Assembly: GCA_001643675.2 (NCBI GenBank)
Contig: LSRY02000008.1
Span: forward strand, 1,738,001 to 1,802,000
Length of the DNA stretch: 64,000 nt
Origin: Monocercomonoides exilis
Taxonomy: Eukaryota > Preaxostyla > Oxymonadida > Polymastigidae
Direction: 5' to 3'
Of this stretch, positions 25,505 through 36,390 are shown piece after piece (position 1 is the first letter of the stretch; the number at the start of each line of letters is the position of its first letter). Under the pieces are notes generated by a model that saw nothing but the letters and a program-made list of their open reading frames with translations, was not told where the DNA came from and ran no database searches. The translations under genes and the position numbers were made by a program.

Positions 25505-27109
25505 TAATTCTATATAATGTGAAGATATTTTCATCCGTATCCTTCCCCAAGTCATGATTCGGACAATTTTATATTAAAAGTCAATTTATTTTTTTGAAGA
25601 GGACAATAGCAGGGAATCACACCAATATTACCTACAAACAGCAAATATTAAAACATGAGGATTTTTTTAACGAAAAATTTCACAGTTATTTTTGATGCAA
25701 TATGCAATGGGTCGAAATGCAACGAAAAACGAGTTTTAATGGAGCAGAAATTCATGGAGTCGGAAAATGCCAAATACAAAAAGGAAGTGTGACCAATTTT
25801 TCTGAAAAGGCTGCCTTTTTTTTAAAAGAGGAAGAGGACATTTTCAGAAAATTTGTTGGAGGGATTGGAGTGGATGCATTGAATGGAAAATGGAGACAAG
25901 TGGCTGAAACAAGAGATTGGCGGTTGTTGCTGGACGAATGGATTTTCTTGGGTTGATAAGGACAAGACAATATTTTTATGGACTGAGAAGAGTAGTGGAA
26001 CTAAATTTGATTGCTTGGTTTGAGAGCGATAATGCAAGAAAAACAGGCAGTTCGGCGTAATACAAGCAGCTGGAGGCAAATGACAGGCAAAATGGATTTG
26101 AATCATTTTGCAATCGCCTTTGGCATTGTATCATCGAAGGGTTATCCATTGAAGCAGAGAACGAGGTTTTTTTTGAAGCAATCTTCGACAGAAAATATCC
26201 GACATTAAAGATCTTTAAATCCTCTTCTACACTTTCAGTCTCATCGTTTTCTTCATCTTCATCCCCTTCATCTACTTCATTTCCTTCATCGAATTCTTCT
26301 CTGTCATTATTTTCAAATGCATCTCCTCAACAAAGAAATTATATATTTTTTCACCCCTTCTTGGTCATTATCTTCTTCTTCTTCACCAAATCGTTTTGAA
26401 GGATATTTGTTGAAAGAGTTATTTGAGAAGAAGCAGAACAGGAGAATGGAAATAGGATGTTTTTTTGGAGAAGCAGAAGAGAAGCAAAGCTGTTGAATGA
26501 ATGATGGAAGATGGAGATGAGGGGAAATGGGTGCTTTTGCAGAAAGAAAAAATGATCTAGAGAAGAAGAAAGAAGAAAGAAGAAGAACAGAAGCAATGAA
26601 GAATAGAGATTGTCAAAGGCATGAACACATAATTTTTTTGAATAAAAGAAATAACATTTTATCAAACTTTTCTAATATATATTTTTATTTGAAATTAGGA
26701 TCTTTTTGGAAGAATATCTTCGTTGGTTAAAAGCGCGAGGGATGAGGAAAGATGGATTTTGAGGCGATCCCGGGAAGATGGCAGAAGGCAGGAAATGGAA
26801 TGGGCATAGATGAGTGAGCAAAGGGAAACATATGAAATGTGTGGAAAAGATGGGATTTGCGAAATGGAAAAGGTATTTTGAAAAGGGGGAGGGGAAGCGA
26901 TAAAAGATAGAGAGAAGAGAAATTGATGATAAGGCAGAAGGAGAAATTTGAGAAATAATTGAGAAGAAGAAGGCATTAATAAGAAAACAGATTGAAAACG
27001 GATGAAAGGCGAGGAAATGGAGGAAAAAGGAATTTGAAGATAGAATGTTTTGAGGAGCATTTGCAGAAGAGTGGGAAAAAGGGAAGAGGATGAAAAGTTT
27101 GTTGTGGGG
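25505..27109 (+). repeat. Leader repeat upstream of copy 6
   Basis: Same block series as 13,760-15,368, near-identical apart from run lengths. A T-rich gap ending in AG at about 26,699 precedes the last block. In the gene frame an upstream TAG at 27,041-27,043 closes the frame. The coding region therefore starts at an ATG after that point or is joined from an exon further upstream. Confidence 0.65.
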
Positions 27110-28744
27110 ATGGGGAAGGATATTGAGGCAGGGGCATTTGATGTGAGTGGGAGCATTGGGGCGTTGACAAACATCACATTGAAAGGATGGAGAAGAGGGG
27201 GAGAGATATACTCGGGAAGGCTGTTTGGAGGGAAGGGATATGGAGGGGAGAAGGGTGGAGATGAAGAGAAAGGAGGAGAAAGAGGAGAAGGAGGCAGAGG
27301 AAGAGGAAGAAAAGGAGATGGATATGGAGAAGGTATTGAAGGGAGTATTTCGGTGAGTGAATCACGATTCTCTTCTTTTTGTGTCTCATCAGCCCCATTC
27401 CTGTCATCCCCTTCAATACCCCTTGTATCCCTCTCCAAACTCACATTTTTCAACATCTCAACAGCAAATGATGCATGTTCACCTCCAACCACTGCATCAA
27501 TCCAAACCTCTTGTTTTATGAACAGTTGTTCATTTTCGTCTGTTTGTGATGCATATGATGGCAGGATTGTTCATTCCCTCAACAATCCCTATGCCTCTTT
27601 AACTGCCTCAAATACCTCGTTTGTTGGATGTTATCGGACAAGAAATGTTGAATGCAGTGGAACAGCAGAGGTTCCTTTGAAGCCAGACAGACAGAACGAA
27701 ACATTCAATGGAGCTAATTCATTCACTTGGTGCGAATGGAATGGATCGAAAACATCAGGAGAAAGTGATTCATGGACGGATGGAGAATCGAGCGGAGGGG
27801 CAATCTGTGTGAATGGTTTATCATCTGCCTCTGTGTCTGTTTCCCATTGTATATTTAATAATTGTTTTGCATACAGTCGTGGAGGGGGAATAATGTGCGC
27901 AAGCATAAAAGAAGTTAAAATAGAGAACAACTCATTTAATGCATGCACAGCTCAGAATCATTATGGGGGTGGAATGCTTATTTATGCGATTTCATTGTGT
28001 GCTCGAATCAGCGATTGTGAATTCCAGAATTGCAAAGCAAATAGCTATGGAGGAGGGCTTTATCTTAATAATTTTAATATTTCAGGAACCGGATGCATTG
28101 AAGCAGAAAATGAAGGAGGAGAGAGTGCGTGTGTGTTTGACTGCAGTTTCACTTCATGTTCGGTTACAAATTATTATGGTGGAGGCATGCGTTGTTACAA
28201 TGTTCCTAATCAATTCAAAATGAGGAGCATTCAATTTATTTCATGTTCAGCATTAAGAGAGGGAGGAGGATTATTATTACAGCCAAATCGAGAAACAATA
28301 CCAAATGATGGAATTCATTGTTATTTTTTGTTCTTCCATGAATGCAGCTGCAGGGATGCAAATAATCCACGTGGGCATGACGTTGAATATGTTGATTATT
28401 ACAATCTGTATTTGGAATCAGGAAATCCATTTTATGAATGTTACACCACAAACACAGATGAGAAGAGGATCTGCTTTGCATACAATTATGCAATTGCAAA
28501 TGTTTGGACATATGACGAAATATCAAAAAAGGATTGGCTGAAGAGAGGGATTCTCAATCGATTTGTGGCAGTGAGTGGAGGAAACGCAGAAGAGTTGTGT
28601 GGATTGGATGAGTCAAGTGCATGCAGAACCATTGGTGTTGCAGTTGAAAAGAGCGTGATTCAAGTGAGCCTGTCAGTCACGCTGATGGGAGGGGATCACA
28701 CAAGCGAGACAACAACTATTGAGATTGGAACAAAAAAGATTTAA
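27110..28744 (+). CDS. Beta-helix (Pmp-like) protein, copy 6
   Basis: Predicted 544 residues from the first in-frame ATG. The order is: a short beta strand region (GAFDVSGSIGALTNITLKGW), a Gly/Glu/Arg-rich linker encoded by purine-only DNA, the ISVSES...SSAPFLSSPSIPLVSLSKLTFFNIS strands, then five rungs each with C-x-F-x-x-C followed by GG or GGG (GGAIC, GGGIM, GGGML, GGGLY, GGGMR), a YCYFLFFHEC segment, RGHDVEY, a Trp-Leu-Lys linker, and the start of a second beta-helix (LCGLDESSACRTIG). GGAI motifs and Phe-Asn pairs recall chlamydial Pmp repeats. The protein is probably extracellular, though no signal peptide is visible at this start. The stop TAA lies where relatives read TCA in KKISVIG, so the C-terminus is lost. 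It is the intact twin of copy 4. Confidence 0.7.
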   Translation: MGKDIEAGAFDVSGSIGALTNITLKGWRRGGEIYSGRLFGGKGYGGEKGGDEEKGGERGEGGRGRGRKGDGYGEGIEGSISVSESRFSSFCVSSAPFLSSPSIPLVSLSKLTFFNISTANDACSPPTTASIQTSCFMNSCSFSSVCDAYDGRIVHSLNNPYASLTASNTSFVGCYRTRNVECSGTAEVPLKPDRQNETFNGANSFTWCEWNGSKTSGESDSWTDGESSGGAICVNGLSSASVSVSHCIFNNCFAYSRGGGIMCASIKEVKIENNSFNACTAQNHYGGGMLIYAISLCARISDCEFQNCKANSYGGGLYLNNFNISGTGCIEAENEGGESACVFDCSFTSCSVTNYYGGGMRCYNVPNQFKMRSIQFISCSALREGGGLLLQPNRETIPNDGIHCYFLFFHECSCRDANNPRGHDVEYVDYYNLYLESGNPFYECYTTNTDEKRICFAYNYAIANVWTYDEISKKDWLKRGILNRFVAVSGGNAEELCGLDESSACRTIGVAVEKSVIQVSLSVTLMGGDHTSETTTIEIGTKKI

Positions 28745-28759
28745 GTCATTGGGAAAAGA

Positions 28760-29250
28760 AGAGGATTCATCATCTTTGGAAATATCGGACTCACAATGGA
28801 AACATCATTGAGATGATGTTTATTGTTTGAGCACTTTTAATTGCCAGCACAAGATTTTGAACAAAACATTTCAAGGCAATGGCCATGTGGATCTGCATTC
28901 TGTGCTTTGGAAGATGTTGAGCACCTGAGCCAGGAAAGCACAGAATGAATGATCGTTTTTGTTTCTTGAAGTGCTGAATGGCGATGGGAAGAGGAGTGCT
29001 TTCCACTTAGATCTGAGCAATTGGTTGTCATGTTAATGCTGCTGAAACGTATTGACAGGCAAAAGGGGTTTGAAGCATATGAAGCGGAAGATGGCAGGTT
29101 AAAGGTGCCTTTGAGGAATTTACTTGAACGGTGATAAACAAATGAAGTGAGCCTTGGGGTTTGTTTGTTATTGGATGGAGAAAAGTATTGTTGGAAGAGA
29201 ATAAGAGTGAAGCAGCGTTTGATTTGTTCATTAATTTTAGAAGAGTTTTC
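28760..29250 (+). pseudogene. Cyclin-like remnant downstream of copy 6
   Basis: Duplicate of 17,010-17,500 with the same in-frame stops, ending at a shorter poly-T run near 29,250. The cyclin-box resemblance is weak. It shows that this junction predates the 8-kb duplication. Confidence 0.35.
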
Positions 29251-29264
29251 TTTTTTTTTTTTTT

Positions 29265-30665
29265 TCAATTTTTGCAAAAATCAAATGTATTGCCATTTTT
29301 GAGATATTTTGTGCTTATTATTCTTTTTCTTGAGTAGTTCTGATGATAAATAAGTGTGCAAAAATTAAAATTGACGAGATAAAATGTTTTAGGGATAATA
29401 TGAATTGGGTATTGGATATGGACAAGGAAATGGGGCATTTCAAACATTTTCATTGAAAAAAGTATCTGTGAAAAAGAATGAGAAAGAATTATTGCAATGA
29501 GCCCAAAATGGAGCCAAGAACAGAAAATATCGAGACACATCCAAACAGTTGTTTTAGAAAAATTCTTTATTCCAACTGTTCAGAGAGGATCAAGTCAAAT
29601 GTGAAATTGAATTTTGTGTAAAACTCGAGAAACATTTTCAAATCATCAAAAAGAGTCAGTTCTGATATGTGAGGATTTTGAAACACAAAAAAAAGGTGAC
29701 TTTATTTTTTCTCTATTATTATTTTTAAAACGACGATTTTCATTTTCATTTCCTTAATTTTTTGATTGTTTCTGAGGATTGTCAAAATGGTTCGAAGAGA
29801 TGATGAAAAGAGAAAAAAAATGAAGATTTGGACAAGCGATGCAATCAATTCAGATTAAAAATACAACAGGAATTAAATAATTTGAAACAGGGGTTTTCAA
29901 CCTTGTTGGCTGTATCATGATTCAATTATCATCCAAATCACTTTCTTTTGGAAAACACAAAATTTTTCAAATTTTTTTAGAAAATGAAACTGAGTGATTT
30001 GTTTTCACATCATTCTTTTTCTTTCAAGAAATTTTAATTAAAGTATTGTTTTTATTTTTAACAAACGGATATGAAAAATAATGAAACAGCCTATTCTCAA
30101 GTTAATTATGTTCCGTTACATGTTTGTGGTGAATGCTTTATAATGAAAAACATGTTATTCTTTTTGAAACATCGCAAATGTTTGATTGACAAGTGGGAAC
30201 ACAAAACATCATTTGATCTATTTTGAAACAAACTCTTCAAACTGTTCAAAGACACAATAAAAATGAAGTGGTCTTGTCTGCATATTGAAACTCGTATTTT
30301 TATTTATTTTGATTGGACGGTTTAAAGAATTTAGCAAATTATAACTTTAATAATTAATTGAATGAATTCAAAATACTTAATTGATTTCACTCTTTATTTG
30401 CGATTTAAAAGAAATATCCTTATTTTAGGAAACAAATATTAAAAACACCTTTTAAAAACACAAAACTTTAATTAATAACTTTTTGTTCATTTTTTATTCC
30501 TTTTAACATTCAAAGGAGTCAAAATCATCTAAATTTTTATTGTCATCTTTCATTAATTATCTGAATAAACGATTCACTTTTTTTCTCAAATGACAATTAT
30601 TCTTCTTCAATTTTTCCAGTTTTCATCTTGTGTTTTTCATAAATCTCATCCCATTCATCAATAAG
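29265..30665. other. AT-rich intergenic (duplicate of 17,520-18,920)
   Basis: No gene is visible. It contains the same solo MITE family 2 end as the first copy, near 30,160. Confidence 0.5.
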
Positions 30666-31350
30666 TTTTTCTTATGAAATTTCGAATACGAAAAAACCGA
30701 AACAATGTGAGTGTGAAGGAATGAAGTATTTAAAGACTGAGGATGTTTCATTAACACAGATCCAGATTCATTGCTGAGGACTCAGCTGTTAATGAAGGCT
30801 TTTTTGATGACTGAAGGGGTGAATGCTGTGTGAAGAGCTTGTGGTAATACATCTGCAACAGCTGTTCTTTTTGAAGATGAAAAGGTGGATGATGGGGAGC
30901 TGTAATTGTTTGAAAGCTCCGACTTCAATACTGCAAAAACACCTCTGTCCATAGGCTGCGATATGTGTGTAGTATGTGGAACGAAGGTTACGACGTCTAT
31001 TTCAGCTTCTTAAAACTGTCTCCATATCGTTGGATCTTTCCTTGATGAATGTGGATCAATGAGAAGAAGGCAACGATAAGATTCTTTTGTGGGATATTTT
31101 TTTCTGTCAATAATTGAAGACAGCAAAATTTTAAGAGTATATATACAGAATGATGTTTATTCTTCGTGCCATTATGTTTGGACAAATGTTAAGAAATGAT
31201 GCGCATAGTAAATAATGTTATTATTGAAAAGTTACGCTCATCCACAGTTCGTCTGAAGGATGAAAGAAGCCTTCAGCAGCAATTCCATGTTAACATCTGC
31301 ATCACCTTGAAAAAGGTGTGCCCTCGTTAGTCAGAGCCCATCTTTTTTTT
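30665..31350 (-). pseudogene. Pogo/Tigger-type DDE_1 transposase fossil, second copy
   Basis: Duplicate of 18,920-19,600 with the same LLLIDPHSS and PHTTHISQPMD motifs and the same stop codons. The element was therefore dead before the 8-kb segment duplicated. Confidence 0.7.
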
Positions 31351-31736
31351 TTTCATTATTTCCTTTTTTTTTATTTTTATTTTTATTTTTATTTTTTATT
31401 TTTTATTTTTTTTTTTTATTTTTTTTTTTTGATAAAAACAAACACCTTTTTAAATTATGCTTATGAAAGGATAACTTTCCAATAATTCAATAATTTCTTA
31501 ACATAAATTTCATCACTATATTCAATCAATAAACCTTAATTAAATATTAATTTATTAAAATACTATTTTTAACTTTGACAAAAGTCCTATCATTTTTTGA
31601 AAATTATCATCAAAATTTTCTTATTCATTTTTTTATGTTTAAGAAGCTTAATTATCAGTGTCTCATTTTTATTATTTTTCATTTTTTAAAAGCTTAAAAA
31701 CTGTGTGATTATTCATGTTCAATATAAATGATAATT

Positions 31737-31980
31737 TATGAAATCATAACATTTTTGGTAGTGTTCATTTTTAAAAGGTTGTTTGTCACTGGGAAGAGAT
31801 TTTGTCTGCAATTTGTGAATTTTTCACAATTGTTTAATAAATAAATCTTTTTGTTCAAATAAAGATGTTGTTGTTTTTTATAGGCCTTTTCACTCTTCAG
31901 CGTTCTTTTGTTGATATTGAAGTTTTATTTTCGATTCGAAATTTTTGTATGAAATGATATGATTTCAAAAATAATCACCC
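31737..31980. mobile_element. MITE-like element, family 1 (diverged copy)
   Basis: It starts with GAAATCATAACATTTTTGG and ends with GATTTCAAAAATAATCACCC, inverted versions of one terminus. The inside resembles 19,995-20,230 and 40,738-40,957 (phrases such as GTTCTTTTGTTGATATT), with many substitutions. The length is about 245 bases and it is non-coding. Its left terminus is the right boundary of the 8-kb repeat. Confidence 0.6.
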
Positions 31981-31996
31981 ATATATATATATATAA

Positions 31997-32246
31997 GTTA
32001 TTCTTTTTGAAAAGTTGCATATGTTAAATATCCAGGACAAATGAGAATGTTCCTTGTTTGATCAATTTTTGCAAAAAAATCAATCAAGATTTTCCACAAT
32101 TCACATATTCTCGCTTCATATAGGTTGTTTTATTCAAATTTGCAAAGTGATAAAGTCTGATGGATTTATCACCAAAAATTATCAAAAAGGTCAAAATTTT
32201 ATATAACCCTGATATTAAACATTTGCGACTTTTCAAAAAGAATAAC
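31997..32246. mobile_element. MITE-like element, family 2
   Basis: The terminal inverted repeats are GTTATTCTTTTTGAAAAGTT at the left and CGACTTTTCAAAAAGAATAA at the right. The length is 250 bases. It lies directly beside a family 1 copy, separated by a short AT repeat. No coding potential. Confidence 0.7.
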
Positions 32247-33029
32247 GCACACACATTTATATTATCTTTCATTTGTCAAATATTATTGTCACGCTCAGAA
32301 AGAAAGGATTAAAGATGTGATCCACACTCAGAGAAAAGAAATGATTAAAAAAAGAAATACATCCACTTAAAAATTCTTTCACAGAGAATTGATAAATCAG
32401 TGTATTAATAATAATTGTCTTTTTTAAGAACCGAAGTGTTTTTGACAACGATTTATTTCTTTGAATGACAAAACTCGTTTTTTTCGCGTTTCTTGAGTTT
32501 TGGAGATTTTTCTCTTTTCTCCATCGCTTTCATCAATTTGCACGCTTTCTGATAATTAGTGTTTATTGACTGCATTCCAAAAAGGCAAATCTCACAGCTC
32601 ACTCATTTTATTAAAAATTAAAAAATTAATGAATGAAAAATCGAAAAATCATTAAAACGCACTTAAAGCCCCAAAACAATGATTATTGTGGATCTTTTCC
32701 AAATGCTTTTTGATTCAATGAAAAATCAAAAATCCTTTTGATAAAAAAATTTTTTTTGTTTTCCTGACCATTTGTAAAGAATTGACAAAACCAAAAATCT
32801 TCTGATACAAAATCTCAAAGCAACTTCCACTCTCCTCTCGAAAATTAAAAATAGCAAAATATATTTCGTCATCTCAAAGAACCTTTTCAGCCACTTCAAT
32901 AAATCTCTCCCCAGAATATTCATCTCAAAACACTCTCCATTTCGTGTGACTCAGCTTTCATTGTTCGCTTTATCTTTTCTTTTCATTCCCTCTCTCACCC
33001 CACGGAACACTTTCTCTTCCCCACAATCC
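32247..33029. other. AT-rich intergenic 3' of copy 7
   Basis: No gene or RNA could be supported. The region at about 32,900-33,029 is less AT-rich and directly follows the 3' end of copy 7, so it may be its 3' untranslated region. Confidence 0.5.
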
Positions 33030-34718
33030 TCACAATTCTGTTTCACAAAACTGCAGCCGTGTAATATTCGTGTCTTTGATCTCCACACCAACCATCGACA
33101 GTTGTGACAGCACCACCACAAACACTGACGAAGACATCACATAGCCTCCAGTTTTACTCGTTGTGATCACAACATCCTCCAATGAGAGTGACCCACTCCC
33201 ATCAGACACCACAACCACACTCGGAGAAGAAGGATTTGCACTTGAGTTGCAGTCAACCTTCATGTGCAATAAACCAAGATGACCTGTTGACACACTGAAT
33301 AGAATTCCTACCGATGAAAGTGCCCCTGTTCCAATCAAACTTTTATCTTTGCCTTTCCCAATGACAGAAATCTTCTTTTCTCCAATCTCAATTGGTGCCA
33401 CCTCGCTTTGATGATTCCCTTCCATCAGCGTGATTGCCAAACTAATCTGTATTTCACACATCTCAAACGCCTTCTTCACTGTCAGGCACGGATTTGATTC
33501 ATTTGCTCCACATGACTCTAAATTGTCATTCCCACTCACAGAAACATAAATCGTCTTGTCCTTCAACCAATCCTTCTTTTCCGTGTGCTGATATGCCCAA
33601 GATCCTGAACTGGAATAGTTATAAACATAACATATCCTTTTATCATTACTGTTTGTGGTGTAGCATTCATAAAATGGGTTTGAGTGTAAATGTGAACTGT
33701 AATAGTCCAGATAATATACATCGTGTCCATATGGTGTTGAAGTTGTTCTGCATTTGCATTCATGGAAGAACAGGAAATAACAATAGAATCCATCATCAGG
33801 CTTTTCTGTTTTTTCTGGTCTGAAGCATAATCCTCCTCCATTTGCAGCTGTTGAGCATGAAATAAACTGAATGCTCCTCATTTTGAATGCAATTGGGATT
33901 CCATAGCAACGCATGCCTCCGCCAACCGTATTAACAACTGAGCAAAAAGTGAAATTGCAGTCAAATACGCACGCACTCTCACCATTATCATTTGCTGCTG
34001 GAATGCATCCAGTTCCTGAAACGTTAAAATTGTTAAGATTAAGACCACCTCCGCGTTCTCTTGCCATGCAATTCTGGAATTCACACCCGCTGATCCGAAC
34101 ACATGTTGAAATAGTAAAAACGAACACCCCTCCTCCAATCCATGTTTCAGAAGCACAAGCATTAAATGTGTTATTCACAATCTCAACTGATTTAATGCTA
34201 TAGCATGAAATCCCTCCGCCTGCGTAATACGCAACACATCCCTTGAATGCACAATGCGAAACTGAAACAGTAGCAGACGATTGACCGAACATGAATATTG
34301 CGCCACCGTTCGAAGTGCCATCGGAATATGTTTCACCTTTTCCTGTTGCCTTCGATTCACTCCATTCACACCAAGTGAATGAATTAGTTCCATTGTCAGT
34401 AATGTTCTGCCTCCCTGGCTGTTTCTTATTATCTGCAGTTCCAGTGCATTCAACATTCCTTGCACGACAACACCCAACGAATGAGGTGTTTGAGACAGTC
34501 AAAGAGGCCAATGGACTGTTCAAAGAAGGAACAATTCCGCCATCATATACGTCACAAACAGACGAAAATGAGCAACTATTCATAAAACTTGATGTTTGGG
34601 ATGAGGAAGTGGTAGAAGGTGAATATGCCTCATTTGATGTTGAGATGTTGAAAAATGATAATTTGGAGAGAGAAGCAAATGGCATCGAGGGAGTTGAGAG
34701 GAATGGAGTTTGACTCAC
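33030..34718 (-). CDS. Beta-helix (Pmp-like) protein, copy 7, full C-terminus
   Basis: Open frame of 562 codons. The first codon at 34,718 is GTG, and the first ATG is at 34,688 (MPFASLSKL). The frame is closed just upstream by TGA where relatives read ISVSES, because a stretch is deleted there. The N-terminus may therefore be defective or come from an upstream exon. Rungs include GGAIFMF, GGGIS, GGGVF, GGGLN and GGGMR, then YGHDVYYLDY, a Trp-Leu-Lys linker and YVSVSGNDNLESCG...PCLTVKKAFEMCE. The C-terminus continues past the common breakpoint (HLGLLHMKVDCNSS, SLSLEDVVITTSKTGG) and ends in CETEL with TGA. Together with copy 11 it represents the complete 3' form. Possible surface or secreted role, by fold only. 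Confidence 0.7.
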   Translation of the reverse strand: MSQTPFLSTPSMPFASLSKLSFFNISTSNEAYSPSTTSSSQTSSFMNSCSFSSVCDVYDGGIVPSLNSPLASLTVSNTSFVGCCRARNVECTGTADNKKQPGRQNITDNGTNSFTWCEWSESKATGKGETYSDGTSNGGAIFMFGQSSATVSVSHCAFKGCVAYYAGGGISCYSIKSVEIVNNTFNACASETWIGGGVFVFTISTCVRISGCEFQNCMARERGGGLNLNNFNVSGTGCIPAANDNGESACVFDCNFTFCSVVNTVGGGMRCYGIPIAFKMRSIQFISCSTAANGGGLCFRPEKTEKPDDGFYCYFLFFHECKCRTTSTPYGHDVYYLDYYSSHLHSNPFYECYTTNSNDKRICYVYNYSSSGSWAYQHTEKKDWLKDKTIYVSVSGNDNLESCGANESNPCLTVKKAFEMCEIQISLAITLMEGNHQSEVAPIEIGEKKISVIGKGKDKSLIGTGALSSVGILFSVSTGHLGLLHMKVDCNSSANPSSPSVVVVSDGSGSLSLEDVVITTSKTGGYVMSSSVFVVVLSQLSMVGVEIKDTNITRLQFCETEL

Positions 34719-35937
34719 TCACTGAAATGCTTCCTTTTTTGCCTCCTTCTCTTCCTTTCCCCTCTTAGAAAAATATCGCAAAATAACCCAATATGGCTGT
34801 GCACATTTTTCTATCTCTTCTGCCCCTTCTTCATCGTCTGCTTTCCCGGTATTCCTTTTCCTTTTGTTTCCATCTTTTGCTCCTAACCTTGTTCCATTCG
34901 CATCCATTCATTTTGAATATTCACGCAAAAGCCCCTGCTATCATTAAAAAAATATATATTTAATAAAACAAAATTTATAAAAAATACAAAAATATAAAAT
35001 TGTAATAAAAATTTCAATTAATTAATATGAAAAGCCCCGTACCATTTTCTTTTCACCATCTTCCACTTCTTCTTCTCGACTTTTTCTCAAATTTCTTCTT
35101 CTGCTATATCATCATTTTTCCATTCCCTCCTTTAACTTTTAACAAAATTCGTCCTATATGCCTTCCAAAACATTCAAAAATATATCTTCTTCTCTTTTCC
35201 TTTCATTTATATTTTGCGCCCGCTCATCCCTCCATGCTTCCCTCCAATTATTATATCCTGACTTCTTTTAATGCATCCAATATCCCCTCAAACCATATTC
35301 CTTGTTCATTTCTTGTCGTTGAACATTCTTTCAATTACCCAAATGTTTTCAAAAAAAAATTGAAATATTATAATAAAAATAAATAAATAAATAAATGACA
35401 AACCAATCCATTTCATATCGACCAGCCTTCGCACATTCCTTCTTCTTCTCAAAATATTACTCCCTTCTGCCAATCAAACTCCCCTTCTCTGTCTCCGCTC
35501 CCAATCTCACAACTAATGATATATCTTCTCTTCAACCCCACAAATCATTCTTCTTTAGTCCTCCGTTTCGCTTCCATTCGAATAATTCTAACATCTCAAA
35601 CTACCTCTTTCTTCAAAAAAAGAAAGAAAAGAAAGAAATGGAAAGGAAGATGAACAAAACAAAGTTGCTGAAATAGAAGTTGACAACGATGAAATTATCT
35701 TTGATGAAAAAGAAGAAGATGAAGATGATGAAAATATCAGCGAAGCTGACTATTTAGGATTCTGCGAAGGGAAATTATTCGAATAAAAAATAGAAGAAGG
35801 AGACAACTGAGGAGAAGAAATCGAAAAGGTTTCGGAGAAATACAGAAAAATACAGAAAAATGTGGAGAAAGTGAAAACTGTTGCTAGGGCTGAGGGATAT
35901 GAGTGAATGAAGGCAAAGAAGAAGAAAATGATGGTGA

Positions 35938-36150
35938 AGAAGATGGAGATGAAGAAGATGGAGATGAAGAAGATGGAGATGAAGAAGATGGAGATGAAGA
36001 AGATGGAGATGAAGAAGATGGAGATGAAGAAGATGGAGATGAAGAAGATGGAGATGAAGAAGATGGAGATGAAGAAGATGGAGATGAAGAAAATGGAGAT
36101 GAAGAAAATGATGGTGAAGAAAACAATGGTGAAGAAGATAGAGATGAAGA
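35938..36150 (+). repeat. 12-base minisatellite GAAGATGGAGAT
   Basis: About a dozen uninterrupted units of GAAGATGGAGAT, decaying at the right end into GAAAATGGAGAT and GAAGAAAATGATGGT variants. The strand is almost pure purine apart from T. In one plus-strand frame it encodes Glu-Asp-Gly-Asp repeats and in another Lys-Met-Glu-Met. It sits at the leader position where other units have only short, irregular GAA/GAT-rich sequence, so it is a local expansion. Confidence 0.9.
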
Positions 36151-36329
36151 AAAAGACAGGAATGTTCGTGTTTCAGTGTTTTGGAGGGTACGGCACTTCA
36201 TCCATTGCAACAGATAAGTCATTCAAAAATCAACGAGGTTGCAGAAGACGAAGATGAAAGCAGCCGAAATAAAACCAAAATGATTTTTGCTGTTCTTCAG
36301 CAACGTTGTTGAGGAAGAAAGAGGTAAAA

Positions 36330-36390
36330 AACAGAGGATAAAAAATAAAAAATAAAAAAATAAAATAAAAAATAAAAAAGAAGTTGGCAC
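36330..36390. repeat. AAAAATAA array
   Basis: Short A-rich array of AAAAAT units. A similar run recurs at 36,626-36,660. Simple sequence only. Confidence 0.8.

Larger units (their letters stand above)
23733..31745. repeat. 8-kb direct repeat, second copy
   Basis: Near-identical to 12,000-19,995 (offset about 11,732 rising to 11,750 through small run-length changes). This version holds the intact copy 6. Left of 23,733 the two sequences are homologous but clearly diverged, so the identical block begins inside the N-terminal region of copies 3 and 5. The right edge is the terminus of a MITE family 1 copy. Confidence 0.9.

Noticed and set aside
35884-36257. Ser-Ser-Pro, Glu-Asp-Gly-Asp and Lys-Met-Glu-Met repeat proteins
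   Set aside because: All are readings of one 12-base minisatellite; no reason to prefer any frame as a gene.
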